This document shows positions 10,890 through 21,699 of a stretch of DNA of 64,000 bases, one piece after another. The notes below the pieces were generated by a model that searched no databases, was not told where the DNA came from, and worked only from the letters and a program-made list of their open reading frames with translations. The first letter of the stretch is position 1, and each line of letters starts with the position of its first letter. The DNA comes from Athripsodes cinereus (Eukaryota > Arthropoda > Insecta > Trichoptera > Leptoceridae). The translations under genes were made by a program, and so were the position numbers. The stretch spans positions 1,364,001-1,428,000 of the forward strand of contig OX388314.1 in assembly GCA_947579605.1 (NCBI GenBank). The letters run 5' to 3'.

Positions 10890-11110
10890 CTAGGGGTACC
10901 TATTACTTAGCTTTTCTGGAAGACACCTAATAACAATAATAAATAGACATTTTTTAACAACCACCGCGAGGGCCCATTCAAGAATCATAACACCTTTGAT
11001 CAATAGGGTCTTTACCTCTGCCTTGAACACCTCCACATTCTTCAGAGTTCGCAAATCATAGGGAATTTTGCTCCACAGCAACGGACCAGCCTCACAAAAG
11101 GCACGGTCAA
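10890..11110 (-). pseudogene. LINE ORF2 C-terminal remnant
   Basis: The minus-strand frame (11081-10890, extending upstream) reads LLWSKIPYDLRTLKNVEVFK and then AEVKTLLI. This is the standard ending of CR1/Jockey-type polyproteins (a tryptophan, then 'P...LR', then 'F+..LK..L'). Only this terminal piece survives. Confidence 0.6.
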
Positions 11111-11623
11111 CATTAGTTAGACAGGTCCCTCCTACGTGGCACCATAAGTATTGACAGAGTCTGTGTTAGCAGATCTTAGTGATTTTTGCCATATATTTAC
11201 GCCTTTTTTAATTAAAAAAAATATTTAGGTACGATTGGAAAGAAGGTTTTTCCAAACCATAAAGTACGTAAGCAAGCATATGTAAAGATAATAATTATCA
11301 CTGCCTAAAATTATATTGTGTAATTGACAATTGTTATTATTATTACGAAATGTTTTGTGATAAAGAATTACGTATAATTACAGTTGAAATGTTTACAAAT
11401 TAATAATGCGAAAATAACTGAATTATTTATACATACACATTTTTATACAATTCAAGGTCAAAAAGTGTACCCATGTACTTATGTACTATGCTGGTATGCT
11501 ACATGGTTGGTGTAGATGTAGATGTAGGTACAGTTTCGTATTTATACAGTGATATGGCACGTATTACGTAGTATTATATTCTCTTTGGTGATATGGTAGG
11601 TATAACTATAGAGGATTCGATCC
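11111..11623. other. No gene seen
   Basis: AT-rich DNA without a recognisable family. Near 11505-11530 there is a short GTAGATGTAGATGTAGG microrepeat. Confidence 0.35.
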
Positions 11624-12000
11624 CGCCCCCTTTTTCTAATCCCGGGATTTCGGGATTATTTACAGTTAATCCCAGGATAGTCCCGAAATTGTATTGAATA
11701 AGAAAAGTGCCAAAAAAGTCAGTAAACTATGTGAAAATCAGTTTTTTATTTATCTTTTGGCAATGTATCTAAGTTTTAATTTTTTTTTTATATACAATAA
11801 ATCACAAACGGCTAAGTGAATACCATAATGCAAAACAAACTTGGTGTTCTGCATTGAAAGTTTTCCAACCTTCAGCATAACATTAATTGGACCATCAGTC
11901 ACTATTACCATAATATCGGTATATTCTAGTGAGATATCGAACTCAGAGAGGCGTTTTTTAAGATATGAACTCAAGCTTCGGCTGTCAACTAATTAGTTAT
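11624..12000 (-). pseudogene. hAT transposase remnant (BED-finger type)
   Basis: The minus-strand frame (11974-11750) reads IMVIVTDG, then VGKLSMQNTKFVLHYGIHLAV and DLLYIKK. This resembles the 'ITDG.S.M.K.GK......C.AH.IHLAV.D.LY' catalytic-core segment of zinc-finger BED/hAT transposases. The expected alanine-histidine (AHGIHLAV) reads YGIHLAV, so the copy has decayed. The flank at 11632-11700 is rich in CCCGGGATT and AATCCC words; a weakly similar stretch lies near 20845. No complete transposase is present. Confidence 0.55.
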
Positions 12001-12049
12001 TATATTGTTGATGATATTCTCTTCTTCGGTATATATTTATTTTAATTAG

Positions 12050-12195
12050 GTATATTGTGTCAATGTGTCGTGGTTAGATAGAAGAAATCGCACTTCATAG
12101 TGATAATCTCGCCACAGCATATTATCGTTTTAAGTATTTTAAATATTGTATTGATTTGAACACTGTTGTATATTGATGATGTGCAAAAAAAATAA
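12050..12195 (+). repeat. LINE 3' tail, family Q
   Basis: It runs from GTGTCGTGGTTAGATAGAAG through ATAATCTCGCCACAGCATAT to GATGATGTGCAA plus an A-rich end. The same order occurs at 37735-37890 (with an AATAAAATAAATAAAT tail) and as a shorter tail at 28262-28355. Probably the 3' UTR of a CR1/L2-like LINE. Confidence 0.6.
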
Positions 12196-12302
12196 TTGAA
12201 GTTACATAGTTTGGACGTTTTCCAATATTTTATTAATAATTATCAACATTTTTGTTACATGTTTAACATATTATTTTTCTATTCTATCTACTTGACTTTC
12301 AT

Positions 12303-13180
12303 TTCCGTAAGTTTTTGAGTGTCCCGTCAAAGGCAGGTGTTCAAAAAACCAAGACATTTTATATGTTCGGGGAAAAGGTGTATCGCTCATCCCGAGTGTC
12401 CTAATTTTTTGATGGCACGGAGAAGACAACTTGTATTTTTTTTTATTTTATTTTATTTTTACAATATTAAAGAATCAAACAGTCATGTCAAATTAACATA
12501 ACATGTTAACAATTAATACACTCAACATGTGGACCAGCAAAGATTCCACTCTTACCAGAAATGTCTTAGTCTTGAGAAAAAAAAGCAAAAGTTAATTTTC
12601 TAAAAAAGTCAAAGTAAATTTAAAAACAATAATAATACAATATTTAAAAATAATACAAAAATACAAAAGTAAAAAATCCCAAAATACTAGAAATCAGTTT
12701 TTCAGTCTCATTAGTCTTGAGAAAAAAAATAAAAGTTAAAATTTTCTAAAAAAAGTCAAAGTAAATCTAAAAATAAAAAATCCCAAAATACTAGAAATCA
12801 AAATGAAATCACCAATCCAGTATGAGTTACAAAGCCCAATTAAATACACAGCCAATATCCAATGTCCCAAGGATGCTATGATCGAGAGAGCCATGCACAC
12901 CCATCCACCCCCCGCTCAAATGTAAGTGATCCCATGTTGCCAAACAGTGAGAGACCGGGATCAGTCCACGGGGACCGCTGTTGACAACAAGGCCCCGGAC
13001 ACTCCCGCTCTAAAGTCTTGCTTATTCATGACGAGTATATCAAGGTTTTGAAAGAATGAATCATAAACAGAACAAGAGCATCTTAAAAAAGAATTCTGCA
13101 CATAGTTGTTTATTATAGGTATACAGCTGGTCTGCTGATGGATATCCCACTTATGGGATATGCGGTGATGGTATAGTAGT
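12303..13180 (+). repeat. Family A repeat, split by family J insertion
   Basis: The left part (12303-12435) has CCGTAAGTTTTTGAGTGTCC through GGCACGGAGAAGACAAC. The right part (13108-13180) resumes with TTTATTA, CAGCTGGTCTGCTG and GGGATATGCGGTGATGG. Together they make one copy of the 240-bp family interrupted by about 670 bp of family J. Confidence 0.75.
12436..13105 (-). mobile_element. Retroelement-like repeat J with poly-A tail on minus strand
   Basis: It begins on the plus strand with a long T-run (poly-A of a minus-strand insertion), followed by ACAATATTAAAGAATC and CAACATGTGGACCAGCAAAG. A truncated relative lies at 35795-36010. Inside, a block of about 90-120 bp (TTAGTCTTGAGAAAAAAAA to CCCAAAATACTAGAAATCA) is tandemly duplicated at about 12566-12695 and 12711-12802. 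A GC-richer part at 12830-13020 contains GAGAGACCGGGATCAGTCCA. No ORF is recognisable. Probably LINE 3' sequence. Confidence 0.55.
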
Positions 13181-13189
13181 AGTAGTACT

Positions 13190-13680
13190 ATTTACTTGAC
13201 GTCTTCTTACTTTATAAGAATTTTATATTTTGACATATTTGACTGCATTCCTTTGTCAACATTCTAGTATAACCGACATTGCAATTACTTATTTAATTTG
13301 TCTTCAATAATATTCTTTTAGGTTTACTGGAAGACATTGCCTCAAGGCAATATGTACCTACGCCTTTTGTTCAAATTCATTTTTTACAATGAACTGCTAA
13401 TTTTTATTAATCTTTGTATTTCCATATTATCATATTTGATTACAATTTAAACATACCTATATGTTTTGTTGATTCCGTTATATATTTTTAGTTTTCGTCG
13501 GATAAGTAATTGTTTTGTCTTTGCTCCAAACATTGTCCTGTAGATACATCAACCTATATTGTATAGACTTGAATTTGAAAGGAAAAATTGGTTAAGTGAT
13601 CAATCAAATTTTGCGACCAATATAATTTCATATCAATCAGTTTTAAATAAGCATTGAGGTAGGTACATAATATATTTAGT
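13190..13680. other. No gene seen
   Basis: AT-rich DNA with no recognisable repeat family. Confidence 0.35.
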
Positions 13681-13681
13681 G

Positions 13682-13905
13682 TTGCAGACTTGAAGGACAT
13701 TCATAGTTTCTTTTCTTGTAGGGATGATGTCATTTATAAAGGATGTACAATACTCATGTATTAGTAGGAAAGAAAGCATTTTACCATCTTAATTTTATGG
13801 AGTGAATTTACATAATACTATTATAATCATAAATTTTCGAACATAGTTATTGATAAAATTTGTACTGCATTACCAGTCTACAATAAGGTGAATGTCTATG
13901 TGACA
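13682..13905 (+). repeat. Dispersed repeat O, copy 1
   Basis: Blocks in the same order are shared with 45265-45500: GTTGCAGACTTGAAGGACAT, TATAAAGGATGT, ATTTTATGGAGTGAA, and TTTGTACTGCATTACCAGTC. Divergence is substantial, with indels. Class unknown; no ORF. Confidence 0.5.
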
Positions 13906-13984
13906 TCACTCTCATTAAAAACTGTGAAAGGAGGTTTAAAGCTAGGTGTAGGTGTATAATATCTTTTTCATTTGTGATCATGGC

Positions 13985-14175
13985 GTCTGCGAGAATGCTT
14001 AAACGTCATGAGCCTGCAAGATGACATGGTCTACCTGAAAGTCTATCACCTCAAGAAGATCACCATGAAAAGATCCAATCAAAAGATACATGAATCCTTT
14101 TGCTCAAGGTGGAGGATAAGAATGGGGATATTTTGAAGAAGTTTATATCCAGCAGTGGAGAGATTAAGGGCTACT
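13985..14175 (+). pseudogene. LINE ORF C-terminal remnant
   Basis: Badly decayed, but it ends with GAAGAAGTTTATATCCAGCA GTGGAGAG. This is the same ending as the better-preserved remnant at 17664-17885 (AGAGACCTATATCCAGCAGT). It corresponds to the '...YPAVD' C-terminus of an RTE-like polyprotein. Confidence 0.45.
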
Positions 14176-14490
14176 AACAGTACCCACCTAAGTAAGTAAG
14201 TAAATTTATATCTAACAAGTGTTTTATTTTACTGCATTCTTACCTATCTAGTCACTTGTTTGTTCTATGATTGTACATGTGATTCATCATATTATCATTT
14301 AGTAGCAAGTATTAATTATTTAATTCCAGACAAACAATAGAGAAGTCAATTAGGATATAACACAATATCAAGGTTGAACGGAATACAAGAGAATCTCTCT
14401 AAATTAACAGTAAAGCAACATTGAGACACTAACTATTTTTTTTCTAATGAAGCTGATAATTACTTTGTGAAATTCCAATTATATTTGGAG

Positions 14491-14740
14491 TATCCCATGG
14501 AGTCCCCGGTAAAGGATAGAACTTCCACTTTTTTCTGTTGGTTTTCGAGCAAACCGAACAAAAAAAAAAAAAAAAGAGTGTCCTGTAAGAAGCAGATATT
14601 CATGAAGTATCACGTATATGCCACCCATCCAAAATGTTTTAACTTTTATTAGCACAGAGAGGATTAACTGCATGTTTATTATATGGAGTTATTCAGCTGG
14701 CTATTCCAGTTATGGGAAAATCCATGATGGTATTGTATAG
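14491..14740 (+). repeat. Family A repeat, near full length
   Basis: It starts TATCCCATGGAGTCCCCGGT, has the GTTTTCGAG block interrupted by an A-rich insertion (about 14550-14575), and continues through AGCACAGAGAGGATTAAC to CCATGATGGTAT. Confidence 0.75.
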
Positions 14741-14817
14741 TATAAAAATATATAATTAATAAATCTCAATCACAAGTTACGTTTCACTATCACATTTATG
14801 ACATTTAAAATTTCCAG

Positions 14818-14898
14818 TTTAGCGAAGAAGTATGCCACCTATGCTGTATGATTTAACTTCTCTTAGCATGGAGAGGATAATTTGCATTTTGTTAAGTG
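14818..14898 (+). repeat. Family A repeat, middle fragment
   Basis: It contains TTTAGCGAAGAAGTATGCCA and TAGCATGGAGAGGATAATTTG, the middle blocks of family A. Both ends are missing. Confidence 0.5.
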
Positions 14899-15284
14899 CA
14901 TTTGCAGACAAAGCGGGGCAGTTGGCCCCCCCTCCTAGGGTCTCGAAAATATTGGAAAGTAGACAAAAGTAGTGTGTATTTAAGTATGGGAAAGGTATGG
15001 AAAATTGGTATTGAATTGAAGGTAGCTTCCTTACCTAGAAGTCCTATAAATATAAGCTGATTATGAAATAGTGATATGAAAACAATGAACTATCTCAAAT
15101 TCTTATAGGATATTGAAAATTTGGCAATGGAAGGGGTGAAAAATTTGAGAAAATCTTGCATTTGCCCTTGAGTAGATGTAAGATTATTGTAATAAAATAA
15201 TTATTAGTGGATCTTATTATATTGTGACAGCGAGAATGGCGGAACTGGTGAACATTTTTCATGGACATAAAAAGTGTCAATCAC

Positions 15285-15440
15285 TTCGTAAGCGTTGGGA
15301 TGCCTTTCTCACTTCTTGCGATTAGAGTTTGCACAATGTTACATTGTGTAAATATGGTTCTCCAATCGACATGTCTGATTGGTTTTGTCATCTGCGCATT
15401 GTGCCCAAATCCAGTTGAACAATAAAAATATTAGCAAACA
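15285..15440 (+). repeat. Dispersed repeat L, copy 1, with ACACAATG hairpin
   Basis: It shares with 52810-52955 the order CGTAAGCGTTGGGA, CCTTTCTCACTTCTT, GCACAATGTTACATTGTG, GGTTCTCCAATCGA and TGATTGGTTTTGTCATCT, ending in CCAGTTGAACAATAAAA. The central short palindrome would form a stem-loop. A third copy, reversed, is at 36108-36192. Confidence 0.65.
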
Positions 15441-15830
15441 TTCCAAAATAATTATTTGTTTCTTCATAAGCAGTAGGTATCCACAATTTATATTGGATAA
15501 GAGGATTTTCACTGTACTATGTCATATGTCATTAAAACACACAGCTCTGGTATTGTGCATTTCATAAATTTACTCAGTCAATAAAAATTCTTTCAGAATT
15601 AAGCAAGATAATTTGATTGTATAATATGCTGTTGTTTTATGGATGTAAGAAATCACATTCATCTTAAAACCATGTAAGTTGACTCAATCAATCAATCAAA
15701 TTTTCTGTGTTCCATAGAGTCCTCATATAATTGATGGATCTTCCACTCATAGTTACAGAGATATTAAATTAGGCGATACATATAAATGATATTGTAAAGT
15801 AGACGAGCTTATTGCAGTAACCATATTATC
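15441..15830. other. No gene seen
   Basis: AT-rich; a short ATCAATCAATCAA run near 15687 is the only pattern. Confidence 0.35.
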
Positions 15831-16036
15831 TTCCAAGCATCCATATATGCAAATATGCAACGCATACCCTATAATACATGTATAATCTTAAAAAATGTGT
15901 AATATAGTAGAGTAGAATATCATTTAAGATTATTTATGAATTTCTAACTTAGACTATAGTATGTCATTTTTAAGACTTATTTATTTATTTTAGGGCATTC
16001 GTTGCATATTTGCATGTATAGAAGGCACGTACCTGC
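15831..16036. mobile_element. MITE family K, copy 1
   Basis: Inverted ends: ATGCAAATATGCAACGCATA CCCT on the left, and AGGGCATTCGTTGCATATTT GCATG on the right. The interior is AT-rich with AATCTTAAAA and TTTTAAGA words. A second copy with an insertion is at 57847-58275. Confidence 0.65.
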
Positions 16037-16039
16037 TTC

Positions 16040-16640
16040 CAACTAACCAAATACTGAGTTGGATAACTCACACTGCATTGGGTCATAAATCGTTAGCCAG
16101 AATGATCGCCAATATTGTGGAAACTGATAGATTAATTATGAATTTGTCAAGGAATCTCAAGGAAATGAAAAATAAAATAGAAATTCTCAATATATTTATT
16201 GTTTCAATATTATAATGATAAATACTTTTTTTTACATAAATATGATGATTGTAGGTATATAATCTAATAATAAAATGTTACATAACATACAGTTTACAAT
16301 ACACAATATCATACCAAAAGGTAATATTAATTTTATAATACAATATGTAACTTCATTAATTTATTTCTTATGTATATTTTTTGGTTTTATTATTTATGAA
16401 GATGTAATTATTTTTATCTATAAAGATACAGTAAAATAATAGTAAACTCAAAACACAACACAATATTATAATATTATTAATACCTACAAGAAGATTTTAT
16501 TTCTTACAGCTGTAAAGTAAGTGGATGGGAATTAGGCGTGTGGACGATATTTTCACAATGATCACAATCATTATTAAGGAGTATTTAATATATCAGAACA
16601 CGGCTAAGATAGAACTTTTAATTGTTTTATTTGCTGTGAG
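16040..16640. other. No gene seen
   Basis: AT-rich DNA without recognisable elements. Confidence 0.35.
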
Positions 16641-16643
16641 ATT

Positions 16644-16745
16644 TTCATCATAAATTGAGTCTCCTGTAAATGATGTGTAAAGTGTTTGTACAACATCAAA
16701 CATTTTATATAATCAGTCCAATGATGATGCATGCCACTTATCCTG
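16644..16745 (+). repeat. Family A repeat, 5' portion leading into satellite
   Basis: CTCCTGTAAATGATGTG and GATGCATGCCACTTATCCTG correspond to the front half of family A. The copy then continues directly into the 83-bp array, whose units are the back half of the same family. Confidence 0.6.
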
Positions 16746-17160
16746 AATGTTTCATTGTATTTATGACATTATGTATGTCCATAACATATTCACTTTATGC
16801 TCATAACATACAGTGGTTATCCCATTTGAATGCTTCATTGTATTTATGACATTATGTATGTCCATAACATATTCACTTTATGCTCATAACATATAGTGGT
16901 TATCCCATTTGAATGCTTCATTGTATTTATGACATTATGTATGTCCATAACATATTCACTTTATGCTCATAACATACAGTGGTTATCCCATTTGAATGCT
17001 TCATTGTATTTATGACATTATGTATGTCCATAACATATTCACTTTATGCTCATAACATACAGTGGTTATCCCATTTGAATGCTTCATTGTATTTATGACA
17101 TTATGTATGTCCATAACATATTCACTTTATGCTCATAACATACAGTGGTTATCCCATTTG
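16746..17160 (+). repeat. 83-bp tandem repeat, 5 units
   Basis: Five almost identical 83-bp units run from GAATG(C/T)TTCATTGTATTT to CAGTGGTTATCCCATTTG; the AGTGGTTATCCC word recurs at 16812, 16895, 16978, 17061 and 17144. The unit corresponds to the back half of family A (from the GAATGTCTT block to CCCATTTG), so the array arose by local amplification of one copy. Confidence 0.95.
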
Positions 17161-17502
17161 TAGAAAATATAAAATTATATTTTTAATGAGTTTTTCCGGA
17201 CCAGTTATACCTATGTGAATCTATAGTTTTTTGGGATTATGTCATAATATGGTCGAGTTTTTGCAGTTCATGGGCCTCCATTGTCAAAGAGTTAGTTTCA
17301 CAATGGAGGCTTATAAGCATTCGAAATCTCATTAGAGAAACATGATTGTATGACGTAACCGCAAAAAATATAGATTTGCATCCAAGAAATTATTCAAACT
17401 CTTGCACCGATCTCGAAATGAGAATGAATAGGGGATTGAAAACTTCACGTATAAGATATTGAACATTCTTATATAATGCATCAACAAGAAAAAAAGGGCA
17501 AC

Positions 17503-17565
17503 CTGTATGTTCATTGCATGGAGTTAATTCACTGGCTACTGCACTTGTCAGAAATACTCTATGGT
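17503..17565 (+). repeat. Family A repeat, 3' fragment
   Basis: It contains TGTATGTTCATTGCATGGAG and TTCACTGGCTACTGCACTTG, the end block of family A, with a degraded terminus. Confidence 0.45.
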
Positions 17566-17663
17566 TCAGATAAGTAGAAAAGGCTCATCTTTGTGTAAAT
17601 ACGTAATGAAAATTATTCATAATTTTTTACACGATAAAATTTTCAAGTATAAAATAGTTAGCT

Positions 17664-17885
17664 AAAATGGCAATGGGCTAGTCATATAGATAAAAGAGAG
17701 GATGGAAGATGGACACCTAGGATCCTGGAGTGAAGACTGTGGCAGGACAAGAGTAGTATAGGAAGACCCCAAAAAAGATGGGCTGATGATATTGTCCAAG
17801 TGATGGGTTTGTGTTGTTCATGACAGGAAGGAATGGAAATATTTCGAAGAGACCTATATCCAGCAGTGGATAGATGAAGGATAGC
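17664..17885 (+). pseudogene. LINE ORF C-terminal remnant (RTE-like)
   Basis: Plus-strand frames read KWQWASHI, REDGRWTPRILEWR, GRPQKRWADDIVQVMG and FRRDLYPAV. This is the C-terminal tail shared by many insect RTE-like polyproteins: a W(A/G)H motif, a GRPQ.RW.DD motif and a terminal 'W'-rich segment. It is broken by stops and is non-functional. Confidence 0.65.
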
Positions 17886-17929
17886 GTAAATAAGTAACAA
17901 AGATTTAGCACAAATAATCATAGACAATA

Positions 17930-18560
17930 TTCTTTTAAATCATTACCACATATACTAATAATAAATATACATCATTACATTATATAATATTGTATACTAT
18001 AGTTTATATTTTATTGTCATGCACGAGTTTTACACAATTTTTTAAAAGTGAGATTTCTATACATAATAAACCTACATGGGATACCACAGAATAAAATGTA
18101 ACAAATCCAAAATTTCACATTTTTAAAATTCAAATAAATTAATTTGCAGTATAAAGAAAACATAAACCTTGCAGTCGTCTTGTTATGAGAAGTAATTTTA
18201 AAGAAATTTTGATACAATATGAAAGGTTCACTTACAAAGGGACATTGATCTTAGAACATTGAAACTGAGTACAAAGCACATTAATTATATTTCTACTCGA
18301 AATGTTTTTGATATTGAATCAATTTTTAAAAATTGATTTATTAGAGGATGGAGCCAAATTTCCATTGTTTCGATTAAACTATGGTGAAGCTAGTAAAAAT
18401 AAGAACATTTCTGTATTAATATTTAAATGTTTGTGAAACATGGGTTGATGTCCCTTTGCATGTGAACTCCTCATATGTATTTTTTAAATTAAGTACACCG
18501 ATGCATCTTTTAATTTTAAACATTTTTTGACATAAATCTGAACAGCGTAAAATATTTTAT
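17930..18560. other. No gene seen
   Basis: AT-rich DNA without recognisable elements. Confidence 0.35.
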
Positions 18561-18562
18561 AG

Positions 18563-18722
18563 CCGTCACTAGCGTGATGGTAGTTCGGTCTTCCAATCGA
18601 CAGATCCCAATACAATAACACCCACTTACTCCACCTTCATTGCCCAAGCATATTGTTGAGGGTATCTGGGGTGTATTTTAGTTTATTACAAATCCAGATT
18701 CATCATTTATATAAAAAAAATA
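18563..18722 (+). mobile_element. SINE C, copy (decayed tRNA-like head)
   Basis: It has the head GCCGTCACTAGCGTGATGG, a degraded box B region, and the tail AAGCATATT...TTATTACAAATCCAGATTCAT ending in A-run. It shares head order and tail with the copy at 47793-47945. Confidence 0.6.
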
Positions 18723-19090
18723 TTCTGTGGTTTTATTAATTTAATAATAATATATAATTATTTATACAACTAAGAATGAAACATGAGCATTATTACGGTT
18801 ACTATCATTTATTGTGCAAAATACACACACATCAAGCTCATTTCAAAATAACTATTAAATAGTACTTATAAGTTATGGTTATTGTAAAATGATATTTGTA
18901 AAAGAGTGAATAAAAACGGCAGTGGGTATAACAAAGTCAGAGCTATTATCAGCCTTAATTATAAATTTGGATTAACTGTTACTCTATAAGTTGTATTAGG
19001 CTAAGTGACATGATTGTTATTTGTAAATACAAAAAAAAACATAAAGCAAGTACACCATAGAATATTTTAGTTCAATATGATCTGACCCCC

Positions 19091-19228
19091 TAGACAAACA
19101 CGCACTTGGCGATCGACTAGAAATGAATTTTCGACAATAATTGCAACAATGACGCATAATTACATGGTACATGTAGGTAGATTGTCGAAAAGTTCGCCAG
19201 TAGTCGATCGCTAAGTACGGTTTGTCTA
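19091..19228. mobile_element. MITE with TA ends (Tc1/mariner-like)
   Basis: Imperfect inverted ends of about 50 bp: TAGACAAACACGCACTTGGC GATCGACTA on the left, and TAGACAAACCGTACTTAGCG ATCGACTA read inward from the right. Both contain TCGACAAT further in. TA at each end fits a Tc1/mariner-type target duplication. No ORF. Confidence 0.75.
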
Positions 19229-19744
19229 CAGCCCATCATGGTCTGTGAATATACATTTTTTACGAGTAACTACAAGTATTATCGCTTTGAAAATTAAGTG
19301 AGGAATATGTATCTTTAACATAATATAAACTTTGGCAACATTTTTGGTGTCAAAATAAAATAAATCCAACTTGTTTTGTTTAGAAATTCAAAACAATTCA
19401 CAAAAAATGTAGGTATAACATATAATATGATTATGTTGTTGCTCTTTTAGAATAAATGATACTCATTTATTAATAATTGTATAACCGCAATTGCTACTTA
19501 TTAATCTATGAAACATATTTGGTATTAAGATTTACTTGATAGATTATGTATCCAAATAACTTATTATATTTTATTAGTTATTATTTTTAAAAACTTTTTA
19601 ACTTGTAAACATGGGTAACATTTGCACTCAGTGGGAAGTTTTAACATTATACATATATTTTAATGTACATGTAATTTCTATGTGTAATTAAAACAATATT
19701 CTCTGTTCTAGCAGGATTCATTTATTCAAAAATGAAAGAACGTA
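19229..19744. other. No gene seen
   Basis: AT-rich DNA without recognisable elements. Confidence 0.35.
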
Positions 19745-20021
19745 TAGACCATTAAAGGATGACGTCACAGAAAAATCATTGAGGGGCATCAGGCATCCCA
19801 ACACAACACATGATTACGGTGTAATATTAGGTGGAACGCCTAAAGAATACCTAATAATCAAAAAAACTGTCAGTGTCGATTTTGTTATTATTTTGTCGTC
19901 TGACTTTCTTTTTTTTCTCTTATGGCATAACATCCTACAAGGATGATTTGCGCAATCTGACTGTTTGCCCCCCAAGCAAAAGCAAATCCATAGACAAGAC
20001 CACGTGACCTTTAATGGTCTA
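19745..20021. mobile_element. TIR element, family I, intact 277-bp copy
   Basis: Termini are TAGACCATTAAAGG and CCTTTAATGGTCTA. Subterminal sequence on the left includes GATGACGTCAC (a CRE-like TGACGTCA word). The interior holds ATTACGGTGTAATATTAGG and CTTGTAGGATG/CATCCT words. This copy lets the shattered copy at 4822-8577 be read. No coding capacity. Confidence 0.8.
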
Positions 20022-20425
20022 TTGCCTAGTAATAACTTTCTTACCCTAATTGTGTCTATGGCTTAAAAAATATCATCTACACTTGTAAAGTGAAATGCAT
20101 GTCCTCTGTTGGTGAGCTCCATAAACTAAGTTGACAGTTTCAATTCCATACAAATTCGACTGAGAAAGCTTTGGTCATCTAGTTATCTAGTAGATTATGT
20201 CATTTAATCACAATAAAGTATAAAATGATTTGTTTTTACACAATTGTAATTATTATTGTAATGAGTATGATTGTGTATTTTTTACATTCCCTAAGAATGA
20301 TGTATTAAAGAGAAAAAATACAAAAGTTAAAATACAAAAGATAAGTGTGTGCGCTAAACATTTGAGAGAACAATACATTTTTCAAAGTTGCTTTTGTAAA
20401 TGTAATGTTATGGTATCTTTTTATT

Positions 20426-20482
20426 TATACCATCACACAGCCACCCATAAATGGGGTAGCCAATGACCTAACTGCGAGTGAT
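20426..20482 (-). repeat. Family A repeat, terminal fragment
   Basis: TTTATACCATCACACAGCCA and AAATGGGGTAGCCAATGACC match the end block of family A in reverse. Confidence 0.5.
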
Positions 20483-20489
20483 GTGCATA

Positions 20490-21317
20490 TAGGTTATCAT
20501 GAAAGAGTGTTTTTCAGTTAATTTTTGTTCTCGTTCAAAAAAAGAAGATACAATGTGAAACTTTAGAACATTTTTCAAGTCGTATTCATTGAATACTTAA
20601 TAAAATTCTGCTTTATTTAGTCTCAACACAAAATTCCACAGTTGGAGCACAAACATCAGATGGCATCACATTATTTTAACATCACATTAGTTATTTCAAT
20701 TTCCAGTGGACTGAACACAAAATAACTTTTAATACAGAATAAAAAAAATACAATTTTAATTAAGTTAAATATTATAAATAACTTTTACGAGAAAGGGTTT
20801 GTGCTTCTGAGCGAGCTTTGATTTAAAAATATACAAATTTACATCCCGTATTTTTGGGATTATTAGATTTTTTAAATTTATTTTCCATTTGGCACTTTTT
20901 ATGCTATTTTATCACCAAACGTTTTTGATATTTTTATGAATTATTATAAGTTATAAAATCTAAATTATTTCTATACAAAGTCAAAAAATATACACATTAA
21001 AGGGACACTAGATATTTTATTATAAATAAATTGCTTAATTAATAGGTTTTATTGTATTATATTTTGATATTGGGCATGAAGCACAATTATATATTATCAT
21101 AATACACAATTTTCTTAGGAATTAAATATAGGTACATATATTAAATACTATTTAGATATTTATTTATACATTTATTCTCTTGTGTCTGACCTAGATTTCA
21201 CTCCAGTATTAAGTCATCGATTGTACAGCAGCTGGAAAAGTATCATAAAAAATATCCACCATTGTCCATATAACAACTGAACATTGAAGATATCTCGGCA
21301 GATATAGTGACAATATG
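20490..21317. other. No gene seen
   Basis: AT-rich. A stretch near 20845-20915 (TCCCGTATTTTTGGGATTAT, then TTTGGCACTTTTT) weakly resembles the flank of the hAT remnant at 11640-11715. Confidence 0.3.
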
Positions 21318-21325
21318 GGTCGCTC

Positions 21326-21687
21326 CAGGGTTGCCAGATTGTGTTACCAAAATTACCTTACTTCGGTGAAAAAAATACCGTACAATTACCTACACATCGA
21401 AAATACAACAGTACCTTTTTAAAATGTAACAGGTATTTCTACCCCCCCGTCGCCAAATTTGCGAAATGGTATAGGAATTTGGAATATTTCAAAAACTCCT
21501 CGGTTTTCTTAATGAGTATTTTCTCACACAGTACCTTTTTTTACAATGTAACGGGTATTTGTACCGATGATTGTTTATGTCAATACCGGATACTTGTTAG
21601 TCGTATGGTAATTTTTTAAAATTATTACCATACGGGGAATGAAATTACCGTACAGATACGGTAATTACCGTACGTCTGGCAACGCTG
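21326..21687. mobile_element. hAT-type MITE, 362 bp, decayed TSD
   Basis: Termini CAGGGTTGCCAGA and TCTGGCAACGCTG are inverted repeats. Flanking 8-mers GGTCGCTC (21318-21325) and GATCGTTC (21688-21695) match at 6 of 8 positions. The interior has ACCGTAC words in both orientations and the block CTACCCCCCCGTCGCCAAAT, which is also found inside the MITE at 45588-46021. Confidence 0.75.
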
Positions 21688-21699
21688 GATCGTTCCGTC

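Noticed and set aside
20230..20466. Cysteine-rich 78-codon frame
   Set aside because: Its end overlaps a family A fragment (TATACCATCACACAG), and the rest is AT-rich with no known motif.
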